Under the pieces are notes generated by a model that saw only the letters and a program-made list of their open reading frames with translations, did no database searches and was not told where the DNA came from. The position numbers were made by a program, and so were the translations under genes. Shown here in pieces: positions 29,680-39,095 of a DNA stretch of 64,000 bases. Numbering within the stretch: the stretch's first letter is position 1; every line of letters begins with the position of its first letter. Source of the stretch: Prorocentrum cordatum (lineage: Eukaryota > Sar > Dinophyceae > Prorocentrales > Prorocentraceae). The stretch lies in NCBI GenBank assembly GCA_963575745.1, contig CAUYUJ010000669.1, forward strand, positions 1,287,501 through 1,351,500, in the 5' to 3' direction.

Positions 29680-29862
29680 CCTGGGTTCCTTGTTCAATCG
29701 CTCCTCACCGAATGCCCTCACCGTAACGATGTGCTGGCGCTCAGCTCGGCCTGGCAGTACCTGCTGAACGGAGTCGGGTACCCGTTCTTCGAGCACCGGC
29801 TTCACCCGTTCTTCGGCGTCTATTTCACTTCGACCCCCTGCGAGCACTTCCAACTGCTGGTG
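29680..29862 (+). CDS. SAM methyltransferase gene, exon with pre-SAM segment
   Basis: Reads VLALSSAWQYLLNGVGYPFF, RLHPFFGVYF and TPCEHFQLLV. The last part resembles the segment before motif I in MTS/HemK-like methyltransferases (threonine-containing beta turn, EH, then LL.. leading to motif I). Its end joins in phase to the next exon at 31,272, giving ..LLVDWLAAR... The intron between would begin GACCTCGGGG and end CTACAG (GA-AG), with the base triplet gac repeated at both borders. The exon start is uncertain (AG at 29,676-29,677 is one candidate). Confidence 0.6.
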
Positions 29863-29889
29863 GACCTCGGGGGCAACGTCAGGGGGGCA

Positions 29890-30075
29890 ACGTTTGGAGG
29901 AGAACGACTTTCTCGGAGTCGAGGTTCGAGGTTTCCGTACGTTTTCGGCAGTTCTCCGCGGTTTTAGCCTCCACAGGCGTTCCAGCGGCTGTGCCTCGCC
30001 AAGAGCGTTCCGGCGGTGCCCGGATCGTCCTGAACGGTCGCTGGAGAGCCGCGTTATGACCCCAAAGCCATCAGG
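29890..30075. repeat. dispersed repeat, family C, copy 2
   Basis: Same block order as 2,040-2,250, beginning ggagaacgactttctcggagtcgaggttcgagg. It lies in the inferred intron. Confidence 0.6.
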
Positions 30076-30711
30076 GGACAGGTTCAGGGATCGCCGATAG
30101 GTGGCCGATAGCCCCAGCCCGCCCAGGACCGTGCGGACTCGGTCTCGAGAGCCGATCGCCGACCTCCTAGCGATGGATCGCCACTTCTTCAGCATCGTCC
30201 AACCGATCCCCATCCCCACTGGGCAATGATACCTCAGCACCACCAGCCCACCCGCCCAGGTGGGAAAAGGCCCCCCGAAGCCCGAAGGGAACAGGCATGT
30301 ATCCCCACTGTCTGGTTCGTGTCGACCACAGCGCGGGCGTTCAAGATTGAATGCCACCAGCCTGGAATCTGTCGGCATCGAGCGATCCGCGCTGTGAGAA
30401 ATGTATTATCGTTCAAGGTTCAACGATCCACACGGTGTCAGAGACCAACGCCGACGACGTCATGACACGAGCTTGATGTAGGTGTGTAAGTCGGCCAGTG
30501 GGTCCAAGGGCACGCCAGTGGGGATAGGCTCCGCGGACGACCTGTATGCATTGGATTCTTCGTTTTTCGGCCCGCAGAGTCGAACGCCGATACAAGGTAC
30601 CGCGTCGGAGCGAGACCCGACGGGAGTCCAGCTATGCGGTGCATGAGCGCCGCTCTCGTAACAGGGATCGGTCAAATGTCGAGGAACAAGAAAGCACGCA
30701 AACATAAACGT

Positions 30712-30835
30712 TCATAAGTCCTCGCTGATTTCTTGCATCGGCGCTGGATACCCCCCTCCCTGGCGCGCGGAGCCCGCCAGGGACGGCGGCGGAGGCACCG
30801 CTACCTCCGGCGCCGATCCAACAAATCCATGCAGA
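30712..30835. repeat. foldback repeat family A
   Basis: Arms gatttcttgcatcggcgctgg and ccggcgccgatccaacaaatc face each other around ccctccctggcgcgcgg. Confidence 0.6.
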
Positions 30836-30839
30836 CCAA

Positions 30840-30975
30840 GAAAAAAGAGGGGTCGACTGCGCCGACATTGGCGCGTAGGTTTCCCGCGTGAAGTTGCGCA
30901 TGCACCACCTCTGCTCCACGCGGCGTGCCATGCTGGCGACCCGCGTAAGCTGCGGCGTAAGGTCGCTATGCCAAC
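30840..30975. repeat. dispersed repeat, family E, copy 2
   Basis: Contains gactgcgccgacattggcgcg, cccgcgtgaagttgcgc and ctgcggcgtaaggtcgctatg, parallel to 5,845-6,005. Confidence 0.6.
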
Positions 30976-31271
30976 GTGCGTAAGACAAGTTTCTTTGCGT
31001 CGGGTAGCAAGCAATGTTTCATGTTTCGGTCACTGTTTGTTCCCCTATTTCGTCGCTCATCTGTTGTTCCTCCAAAGCGGTGCTCAGGAGTGGCGGCGAA
31101 ATCCGAACCTTCCCCTCGCCGATCACCGATTCAGGCAACTCGATGGGCGGCGGCGGTAGGGTCCGGAATTCGACGAGCACGTGGCAAAATCCGAGCCCCA
31201 CCCCCACCTCCCATCGATTCAGAAGAACCGACGGTTGCTGGGGGTTCGAGTTCTGATGTCGCCGCCTACAG

Positions 31272-31439
31272 GACTGGCTGGCGGCGCGCCCGTCTGCCCT
31301 GGCCGCGCCTGGCGCCCAGGCGCTGGACTTGGGCACCGGCTCGGGCGTCGTCTCCCTCCTGCTGCGCGCGAGCCGCCCCGGCCTCGGGCTCGTCGCGGCG
31401 GACTTGTGCCCCAACGCCGTGTTCTCCGTCCGCGGCGAG
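31272..31439 (+). CDS. SAM methyltransferase gene, exon with SAM-binding motif I
   Basis: A 168-nt, 56-codon exon reading DWLAARPSALAAPGAQALDL, GTGSGVVSLLLRA and LVAADLCPNAVFSVRGE. ALDLGTGSGVVSL is a textbook class I methyltransferase motif I, and AADLCPNAV gives the acidic motif II with the Asn-Ala that follows it in HemK/MTS-type enzymes. The acceptor is ctacag at 31,271. The donor GCGCCTCGGG (GC type) starts at 31,440 and joins in phase to 33,852. Third positions are almost all G or C. Confidence 0.8.
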
Positions 31440-31529
31440 GCGCCTCGGGCGAGCAGAGTGATTCGAAGAAGGATCTCACCGCCGCTCTCGTGCGATAATT
31501 CATCCTCCGGCGTCTGAGGCCTCCTGAGC

Positions 31530-31665
31530 ACATGCCTTTACGGCGACGGTGGCAATCGGCGTGAGCGGATCGTGCTCCAGGCAAACGATTCTACGAAGAA
31601 CGAATTTCATAAGCATGAAGCTTCGGCACCGATCCAAGAAATCCGCGCGGACCTCCAAAAGTTTG
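31530..31665. repeat. repeat shared with 29,310-29,400 plus family A arm
   Basis: tacggcgacggtggcaatcgg and gatcgtgctccaggcaaacgattc match 29,310-29,360. It is followed by a family A right arm (gatccaagaaatccgcgcgga). Confidence 0.5.
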
Positions 31666-31729
31666 TGTGTTGTGCGCTTGTCCATTCTCATGATTTGCAC
31701 ATATCCGCGGACGACATTCGCATACCGGA

Positions 31730-31870
31730 CCGCGGCGGCGACTCTGGAGACGTCGTCGATCCTCGACCCACGAATGGTACTGTGCACAGTTTTTCGGCCC
31801 TCAGAGCCGCGCTGGAGCGGGGCTTGAAGAGAGTTCGGACATGGTGCGGTGCATGGGCGCCGTCCTCGTA
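31730..31870. repeat. dispersed repeat, family B, copy 2
   Basis: Parallel to 1,505-1,690: gtcgtcgatcctcgacccacg, actgtgcacagtttttcggccct. Confidence 0.55.
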
Positions 31871-32079
31871 ACATACACGAGGGAGCGCTTTTCACTTGCT
31901 CGTGGGCACGGGGGTCAGAGGAGGAGCAGGTACTGACACCGCCACCCTCGCCTTGTTTTCGCCTTTGTTGGGCCTCCTGGGAGGCCGCCGTCTCCACGGT
32001 TGGATTCGCTTCGATATTCTGGTCAGAGCGCACACTTGGAGCGGTCCAGGAAATAGCACATACACGAAAGAGCACTTTA

Positions 32080-32235
32080 CATGTGAGCGACAAAAGAAAA
32101 CAGGACTGATTGCGCGGAGATTCGCGTGTAAGCTTCCCGCGTAAGGCCGCGTGTTCGCGCCCTTGTCTCCACGCAGTGTGCCACGGTGGCGGCCCGCGCA
32201 AGCCGCGGCGTAGGGCCGCAGGTCGCTACGGCATC
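32080..32235. repeat. dispersed repeat, family E, copy 3
   Basis: Best-preserved copy: aagaaaacaggactgattgcg, gtaagcttcccgcgtaaggc, ggcggcccgcgcaagccgcgg. Confidence 0.65.
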
Positions 32236-32334
32236 ATGCGGAGGACCCGTTTATTTTCGTCGCTCGCGTGTGCGTGGGCAGGGGGGGGGAAGGGGCGGTT
32301 TCTAACCCAACGCGCCAGCAGCCGACAGCAATGG

Positions 32335-32745
32335 CCAGCGACGCTGTCGCCGCCGACGACGACCCTGGCGACGACGACGACCGTCGTCGACGTCGTCGGC
32401 GTTGTCGTTGTCGATGGTGTGTGTTTCTTCCCCCCCATCCTTGTCCTATCAACGAGTTACGATTGGATGTATGTCCGCCTGCCCGATTGGACATACGGCC
32501 CGTCGTCGTCGCTGTCGTCGATGCCGTCGTTTTCGTTGTTGTCGCTGGCGACCTCTTTCATCGTTCGTCGTTCGTTGTCGTCGTGGTTGGCGTCGTCGTT
32601 GTCGTCCTCGTCGTGGTTTGCGTCGTCGCGGGCGTCGTCGTGTTTGCCGTGGTGGTGGTGGTGGTGATGGTGGTGGTCGTCGTCGTGGTGATTGGCGTCG
32701 TGGTCGGCGGCTTCGCCGTCGCCGGCCGTCGCTGCCGGCTATGGC
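32335..32745. repeat. (GTC/GTG)n trinucleotide-rich DNA
   Basis: Imperfect GTC and GTG triplets on + for about 400 bp, starting with the complementary GAC phase. The Val-, Asp- or Arg-rich frames here are artefacts. The stretch 32,746-33,440 shows no feature apart from G- and C-homopolymers near 32,830-32,860. Confidence 0.8.
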
Positions 32746-33452
32746 CCGCCAGGGGGAGGGGGGCACGTTGTCCCAACCTCTCACGTTCCCTGAGCTGAGC
32801 CAGGGGTGGGTGGGGCTGCTCGTAACGCCCCCCCCTTCTCTTGCGAGGGGGGGGGAGAGGGCTCGGAGGAGGGCCTTTGGATTTTCTTTGACGGGGGAGT
32901 CTCCTTTTTGGAGGCCCCCGTTATGGTTCCCCAGGCAAGCGAACTTAAAACGCGTTCCCTCACCTTCTGGGGAAATGTAAGACTCGAGTTCACCGGAACT
33001 CGTTTTTGCCGACGCTTTTTAAGACGGGCCCGTCCTGAATTTTGCCGGTCCAGTTTTTAGTGGAATGCCGAAGTTCGCCTCGAATTTCAGATTGGATCTC
33101 GACGTGTTCCTGACGGCCCCGTCAGGCCAACCCGAGTACCCCGAGCCCGAGTCGTACGTCTCTCCAAACTTGCACTGATCCTGTCCAGGCCCATCCTGGG
33201 CCCAGGGCCGATGCACAGATGCCTCTCTGGCTGGGCCAGGGGGGTGCATATGCGCAGATTCCTGGGCCCAGGAGGGGCCCTGCCAGGGTCGGTGCACGTG
33301 CAGAGTGCCTTCCCTCTTCGGGGATAAATGCACACGCCATGTCGCTGTCCGCTCCCTGTGGCGTCATTCCTTCTCTCCTCCTCTCCCTTCTCCTGGAGAC
33401 CGTTCTTATCCTCTGGCGATAACTGGCATGACCAGGGGGGGAGGGGGCCGAT

Positions 33453-33537
33453 CACGTCACGATTCGCGCTGGCGCCGTTTGGAAACGCCCGGGAATGGCT
33501 CATTCCCACACGGCTCCAGCGCGAATCATGACGTGAC
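33453..33537. repeat. inverted repeat, 85 bp
   Basis: cacgtca.gattcgcgctgg at the left is matched by ccagcgcgaat.atgacgtga at the right, a stem of about 20 bp with small gaps. Single copy in the window. Confidence 0.65.
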
Positions 33538-33851
33538 CACGGAGCGGGGGAGGGGCCGCTGGCGGGGGGGGGGGGCGGGCGGGAGGCGTAACCGCGAATA
33601 ATAAAAACTGGTGCCTGTCCCTCCTCTCCCGAGGGCGGCCTGGCTACGTCGGGGTGGTCGACTCCAGTGCACGACATGCCATTAGGCAAGTCGCCTTCAT
33701 GCTCAATTGTGTTGGTGGTGCCCCCCGTGGATTTGCCTGTTTGCCCACGTCGAGGACGAGTGGTTTGGTCTGTTCGCACTTCGTCCCCCTCAGCTATCCT
33801 CCTCCTCCTAATCAGTTGTTCGCCGAAGCAATACTGCCTTCTCTCTTCGAG

Positions 33852-34048
33852 GTGCTGCGAGGGGGCATGAGAGGCATCGACGTGGTGCAGAGTGACCTGT
33901 TCGAGGGCCTGGAGGGCCGGGGTCCCTTCGACGCGATCGTGTTCAACCCGCCGTGGATGCCCCGGCCGCCCGAGGACCCCGAGCGGCCCCGCGCCCGCGC
34001 TGGGGGCGACCTCATCGGGGGCAACGACTACCCGCCCGACCTGTTTGA
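33852..34048 (+). CDS. SAM methyltransferase gene, exon with catalytic NPPW motif
   Basis: Reads VLRGGMRGIDVVQSDLFEGL, then GPFDAIVFNPPWMPRPPE and ends GGNDYPPDLFE. FDAIVFNPPW is motif IV (NPPY/W), the substrate-amino-group site of HemK/N6-adenine-type methyltransferases, and QSDLF gives motif III. The acceptor is ctcttcgag at 33,851. The exon ends with two bases (GA) of a Glu codon before GCCCGAAGGC (GC donor), completed by the first base of the next exon. Protein, RNA or DNA substrate cannot be decided from these motifs. Confidence 0.8.
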
Positions 34049-34314
34049 GCCCGAAGGCGAGAAGCCGGTGCATGCAGCCCAGGGATTCTGCTTTGCCCTG
34101 GACGAGCAATGCATCTCCCACCGTCGATGTGTCTGTTTTCGTCGCCTTCGGCTTATCATCATTTTTGGCCTCCCGGGGCCCTTTTCGGCCCCCAGACGGT
34201 CAGAAACGGGCCCGAGGACGAAAACTACTCCTGGGGGAGTCCCCCTGACGTTTTTGTCGACACGACCTGCAACAGTTGTGTTATTTTGTCCAAGGGAGTG
34301 TAGACCTCCAAGAT

Positions 34315-34500
34315 GGGGTCCGAGTAGAAAGGGTCGGAGCATCGCGTTGTGTCGCCGATGCATCGGCGATCCGGCTCGATGTGGAGTTCGAGTTCCTCCG
34401 CGCCGGCTTCGCCGATGCATCGCCGACGTCGCCGATGCATCGCCGATGCGTCGGTGGTGCATCGATGATGCCGCGCGATCCTCCGACCCCATCTACTCTG
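34315..34500. repeat. inverted-repeat element, family D, copy 2
   Basis: Left end gggtcggagcatcgcg and right end cgcgatcctccgacccc face each other. The inside is filled with catcggcgat/gccgatgcatcgcc words. Confidence 0.6.
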
Positions 34501-34724
34501 ATCCCCTCTGAGGCCTCTAGACTTGCAGCGTCTTGAAAACATCAGGACAAATACATGTTGTCTTTTTGGCCTCTCGGGGTCCTCGCCGGGCCGCGGGACC
34601 ATCCAACGATTCGCTACTCAGGGCAAAAGGCCGGCCCTGGGGAAAGACAGGGTCGGGACTTCTGGAGACCGCGTACCGAAATTATCACGACACCGCATGC
34701 TTGGGCATGAGCCTTCGAATGCCC

Positions 34725-34840
34725 GCGCGGGTTTCTTGGATCGGCGCTGGAACTCCCCCCAGCGCCGCCCCATGGAGCGCTCCGCGCGCCAGGGAGGGGG
34801 GACTCAGCGCGGATTCACGAAATCCGTGCGGCGGGCCTCT
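34725..34840. repeat. foldback repeat family A
   Basis: Arms cgcgcgggtttcttggatcgg and gcggattcacgaaatccgtgc around ccgcgcgccagggagggggg. Confidence 0.6.
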
Positions 34841-34934
34841 GGCTTGTATACCGGTTTCTCTCCTTCCGCGAGCGGCTTTTTGAGGGGGCGCCGCGCTTCC
34901 TCAGGCCAGGGGCGTCCTGACCGACCCAGGGTTC

Positions 34935-35160
34935 ACTTCGACTCTTCCGATCCGATTCGATTCGATGTTGATGGTTTCCGAATCCGATTCGATTTGGCTT
35001 CGGCTTCCGATTTGGATTCTGATGTCTTACAACGGAGGCCTTACTGGCCTGCCGATCTCCGCCGACTCGACTTCCCCCGACTTCGCTGCCGAGTTCTGCG
35101 GATCCGATTCGCTTCGGTTGCCGATCCGACGAGTCGATTCGATTCTAGGCTCTCCTGCCA
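34935..35160. repeat. simple repeat related to (tccgattcgatt)n
   Basis: Many ccgattcgatt and cgattcg words, degenerate. Confidence 0.6.
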
Positions 35161-35324
35161 ACCTCCTGGTGGACCGACTCCATTATGTGACGACCCCCCC
35201 CGCCTCGCTCCACGACGCGGGCGCGCGGCCAGAAGGGGAGCCTTGAGGGCGGGGGTGTCGCTCACGAAAAGGGCTCGTCATGGGAATCGAAGACGACCAG
35301 AAGTAGACGAACATCGATTGTCGA

Positions 35325-35465
35325 AGGCCTGCGATGATTTGTTGGATTTGCGCTGGACCCACCTGGCGGCGCCTCCAGCGCCGCCCCCTGGTGCGCTCCG
35401 CGCATCAGGGAGGGGGCTCCAGCGCAGATCCGAGAAATCAGAGCGGGCCTCCGAACGTTTATGTA
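35325..35465. repeat. foldback repeat family A
   Basis: Arms tttgttggatttgcgctgg and ccagcgcagatccgagaaat, ending in cctccgaacgtttatg. One of the clearest copies. Confidence 0.65.
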
Positions 35466-35712
35466 TGTTTATGCGCTGCCTCGCCCTTTGTGCTTTGCCG
35501 AAGGGCATCTCATTTGTTTGGAAGGAGATGGTGTGTGCCAGACCGGTCCGCCTTCCTCGGGTTCTTCTTGGTCGTGGTTCCTTGGTTCCTTCGCCTTGGT
35601 TTCTTGGCTTATTTCTGCCCTCCTCGGGCTCCTCGGTATTGCCTCCTTGCCCGTGGAGGCTCGGCGGCGGGTGTCGCTTGGGGCTCCTCAGAGGGAAAAT
35701 CGGATCGGTCAG

Positions 35713-35885
35713 GCCGCGCCCGGTGAGGCCCGGCGGCCGCTTGCTGCTGCTCTTCTCCGACTACGCGGAGCAGCGGGGCTTGGTCGACCGCTCGCCCCTG
35801 CGGGCCTTCGCGGAGGCCGCCGGCGCCCGGCTGGCCCTCCGCGGCGTGGAGCGGCGCGCCGTCGCCGTCGAGGACCGCACCCGCA
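35713..35885 (+). CDS. SAM methyltransferase gene, C-terminal exon
   Basis: The first base completes the Glu codon left open at 34,048. The peptide then reads PRPVRPGGRLLLLFSDYAEQ, followed by SPLRAFAEAAGARLALRG and RRAVAVEDRTRSR. RPGGRLLLLFS is the post-motif-IV strand of class I methyltransferases, at a realistic distance (38 residues) from NPPW. The acceptor is cggtcag at 35,712, giving a GC-AG intron with the repeated border gcc. The donor is not certain; sequence from 35,890 belongs to repeat family C. Confidence 0.75.
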
Positions 35886-35889
35886 GCCG

Positions 35890-36090
35890 ACTCACGAGGA
35901 TCGGAGAAGAGACGAAACTCGAGCTTTCGAGCTTTCGAGGTTCCTGGGCCTGCTCGTTGGTTCTCGGCAGTCTTCCAGCCTCGGCGTGCTCTCCAGCAGC
36001 GCCGATGGCGTTCCAGGCATCCCCAGACCGTGCCGGACGGCCGCTGGAGACCCGAGTGTTGACCCGAAGACCACCGGAGGATGGGCTCGG
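35890..36090. repeat. dispersed repeat, family C, copy 3
   Basis: Begins acgaggatcggagaagag, continues ctcggcagtcttccagcctcgg and ggccgctggagacccgag. Confidence 0.6.
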
Positions 36091-36244
36091 GCGGGGAGGC
36101 ATCGGCCCTCAATCGCCCATTCATCGCCGGCAGAGGTCCGATAGGCCCATCATGGCCTATAGGTGATGTAACGGCGATGATGTATCGCCGATCCGAGCTC
36201 GGCTCGAGGTTTCGCCCCCTGAGCTGGTTCCCCCTGACATCTAA

Positions 36245-36400
36245 CTTTCGGAGCTCCGCGCGGCTTCCTTGGATCTGCGCTGGGGCCCCCCGGCGCTGCC
36301 CTTGGCGCCGCCGCCGGCGCGTTCCGCGCGCCACGGGGGGGAGTCGGCGCAGATCCGAGAAAACCGCGCTGAGCTCCGAACCGTTTCAGTTTATGCAGTT
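36245..36400. repeat. foldback repeat family A
   Basis: Arms ccgcgcggcttccttggatctg and cgcagatccgagaaaaccgcgc, with cgcgttccgcgcgccacggg in the centre. Confidence 0.65.
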
Positions 36401-36714
36401 TGTTTCTCCTCCCGAGGATGGGCAAGCCGTGGGCCGCGGAGATCGGGAGGGCGTCCCCTGACCGTCTCTGCACGATGAAGCAAACGGGTCCTGGGGCTTT
36501 TCGCTGTTTTCGGGCTCTCGCGGCCTTCCCAGGGCCCCACGGCCGTCGGACAACGACTCGTGATGAGGAGCTGGTCCCAGGGAGAAACCAGGGGGTATCC
36601 ATGACCCCGTTTCGGCCAGGACCTGTCTCCTTCAGGCCAATACCGATCTTGGCCAGGCCGATCCTGGGCCATGGGTCGATGTGCATCGAAGAAGGAAGAA
36701 CGGCGCAGCAGAAA

Positions 36715-36850
36715 TTATCGGAGATCCGCGCGGATTCGGCGCTGGACGATGGACCCCACAGCGGCGCCGGCATTGGCGCGCTCCGCGTGCCAGGGACGGG
36801 AGTTTCATCGCCGATCCATGAAATCCTCGCGGATTTTCGAAAGGTTCAGG
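36715..36850. repeat. foldback repeat family A
   Basis: Arms gatccgcgcggattcggcgctgg and gccgatccatgaaatcctcgc. The centre contains gcgctccgcgtgccaggg. Confidence 0.6.
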
Positions 36851-37139
36851 ATCGTGTTGTTTGTCTCTTTAGCGTGTCCTCTTTCCTGGTCAAGCCAGGA
36901 GGGCGCGCACGCCGATCCTGGGGCCAGGATCACCCCTGGCCAGGACCAGCGAGGTGGTCAGTCGATGTCCTCCGAGGAGAGAGAGCACTCGGTGGAGCTG
37001 TGGGAGTTTGAGAGGCCAGAGGCGGGCTAAAAACGAGTGTGCGCTCGGCCGCACTGCGCCGCGACCGCGCTCCCTTCTCTCTGCCGTTTTCTGTGGCGCG
37101 GCCAGCGCCCACCCGCTGGCAGCAGTAACGCTCCATGGG

Positions 37140-37345
37140 GGCGCAGGCTCACGAGGATCGGAGAAGAAACACTTTGAGCTCCGAGGTTGAAGATTCGGGG
37201 ACCTTGTCGTCGGTCATCGGCAGTCTTCCAGTCTCGGCATGCTCCAGTGGCCTCGCGTCGCCGAGAGCGTTCTGGGCGTATCTTCCCGAACGGCCGCTGG
37301 AGACCCGAGCTATGACCCGAAAACCATCAGGGGAATGGCGGACCT
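37140..37345. repeat. dispersed repeat, family C, copy 4
   Basis: Begins gctcacgaggatcggagaag, then ggtcatcggcagtcttccag and cggccgctggagacccgagc. It starts right after a possible tiny exon (37,098-37,137, behind a pyrimidine-rich tract), suggesting another GC-donor intron. Confidence 0.55.
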
Positions 37346-37584
37346 ACCTTCGCCATCGCCCCCCGCACGCTATCAGTGCCTCAGTCCGGGTTCAACATGT
37401 GCGGTGCAAATAGTTTTAGCCGCGTCCGCGTGTGACCGCCTCCAATGCTCGGGCAAACATCTGCCCACCAACCCGCTCGGTCGAGAGTGAAAATGCTTGT
37501 CGTAACATTCTCGTTGATTTCAACAGGCGCAATAACGCGATGCCCTTGCTCATGCAGATCATGTCTCGGGCGGGTGAATGATGA

Positions 37585-37850
37585 TGGTGGCCACATCGGC
37601 GGCGACGACGACGATTATGATGAGGATGTTGGTGATGACGTGATAGTATAGTGATGGTGATGGTGATGGTGATGGTGATGGTGATGGTGACGGCGATGAT
37701 GACGAGGGCGACGACATCGACAATGACGATAGTGACGACGGCATTGATGATGACGACAAACATGGTGATGATTCCAACGGCGATGATGCTGATGATGATC
37801 TTGTCGATGATGATAACGATTCTGCGGACGAGGATGATGAGGAAGCACCC
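37585..37850. repeat. (GATGGT/GATGAC)n simple repeat
   Basis: Perfect GATGGT units at 37,650-37,690 within longer degenerate GAT-rich DNA. Confidence 0.85.
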
Positions 37851-38439
37851 GAGCGCGCAGGAATTCCAAACATATATGTGCGGGGATTGAACCCCTTGAC
37901 TTGTTCGTGTGTTGTCGATGGTACCTCTGTGGCGGCACGACTAGACGTCAAATGGTGTTAGAATAATTTCGACGTGGGCGCGCGGAGGCGCGCGTGCGTG
38001 GCTCGCATCATTACGTTTGACAGTTGGCGGGTGCGTGATGATCGTTGAACATCTTTGGTTGCATGCGCGCGCGCGTGTGGCCCGCACGGCTTTCTTCGAC
38101 GGAATGGCCAACTACTTTGTGAGTTGTGGACGATGTCTTCGAGGGTGTGCACGCAGAACTCGGGCAACTGATTGGTTGAACACAACTAGTGCGTGATAGC
38201 TGTCGAAGCGCAATATCCTGAAATGGCTAGGACATGAATGGTTTTGAATGAGTTTGACTCGCGCGCGCGGTGGTGCGCGCATGTGCCCAGTACCGTCGGA
38301 GGTTGGGGGGTGAGATCGCAGTGAAGCGGAGACCCCCCACCAGGAAATCGGTTTCGGTTTCGTGTTCGTGTCGTGCGTGCGGGCGAGGCGAAGCTGCGCG
38401 TGATCCTCCTGTAGCTAGGCCGAAGTAGGAGCGAAAGTC
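37851..38439. other. no gene recognised; short alternating-GC hairpins
   Basis: gcgcgcgga-ggcgcgcgtg (37,979) and gcgcgcgcg..gcgcgc (38,265) snap back like 28,997. A tggggattgaacccc-type inverted word lies at 37,882. No coding evidence. Confidence 0.4.
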
Positions 38440-38615
38440 CGTTTCCCGTCCGCCGGTGGCCGGGAGGGGTCCCAGTTGGGCCGGGCGGTGTCCCGGGTGT
38501 CCCGGGTGTCAGTAGGAGCGGAAGTCTTTTTCCCGTCCGCCTGTGTCTGGTAGGTGTCCCAGTTGGGCCGGGCGGTGTCCCCGGTGTCCCGGGTGTCCTG
38601 GGCGTCCCGGCGCTA
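38440..38615. repeat. minisatellite, duplicated block with tgtcccggg units
   Basis: Two blocks beginning agtaggagcg.aagtc.gtttcccgtccgcc, each ending in runs of cccgggtgt. Confidence 0.75.
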
Positions 38616-38639
38616 ACGCATGTCGGTAATTTCAGAATT

Positions 38640-39095
38640 CTTTTTTTGCGGCGCCTGCGGCGGGCTTTTTTATCCAACCCAGCTCATCTTCTCCAATCCA
38701 TCTTGTCCAATCCAATACATATTATCCTATCCAACCCATATTGCCCCATTTTATCTTATCCCACCCAATCCAATCCACCCAGCCCGATCCATCGATTCAT
38801 TTGTTTCTGCGGTTGCGGCGGGCCAATTCAATCCATCTTATCGTATTCATCAATCCATTTCTTCCACTCCAACCCATCTTATCTTATTCAATCAATCTTA
38901 TCCCATCCAATCCAATCCACCCAACCCAGTCCATCAATTCATTTTTGTCGGCGCCTGCGGCGGGGTTTCTTATCCAATCCAGCTTATCTTACCCAATCCA
39001 TCTTGTCCAATCCAATCCATCTTATCTTATCAAACCATATTGTTCCATCTTATCTTATCCAACACAATCCATCCAGACCACTCCATCAAAGAGAG
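38640..39095. repeat. minisatellite (atccaatccatctt) with about 150-bp higher-order period
   Basis: Pyrimidine/AT units tatccaatcca in three larger blocks, marked by cggcgcctgcggcggg-like headers at 38,650, 38,808 and 38,947. Confidence 0.8.

Noticed and set aside
32268-32798. Val-rich or Arg-rich ORFs over the GTC tracts here and at 56.5 kb
   Set aside because: Product of triplet repeats, open on both strands.
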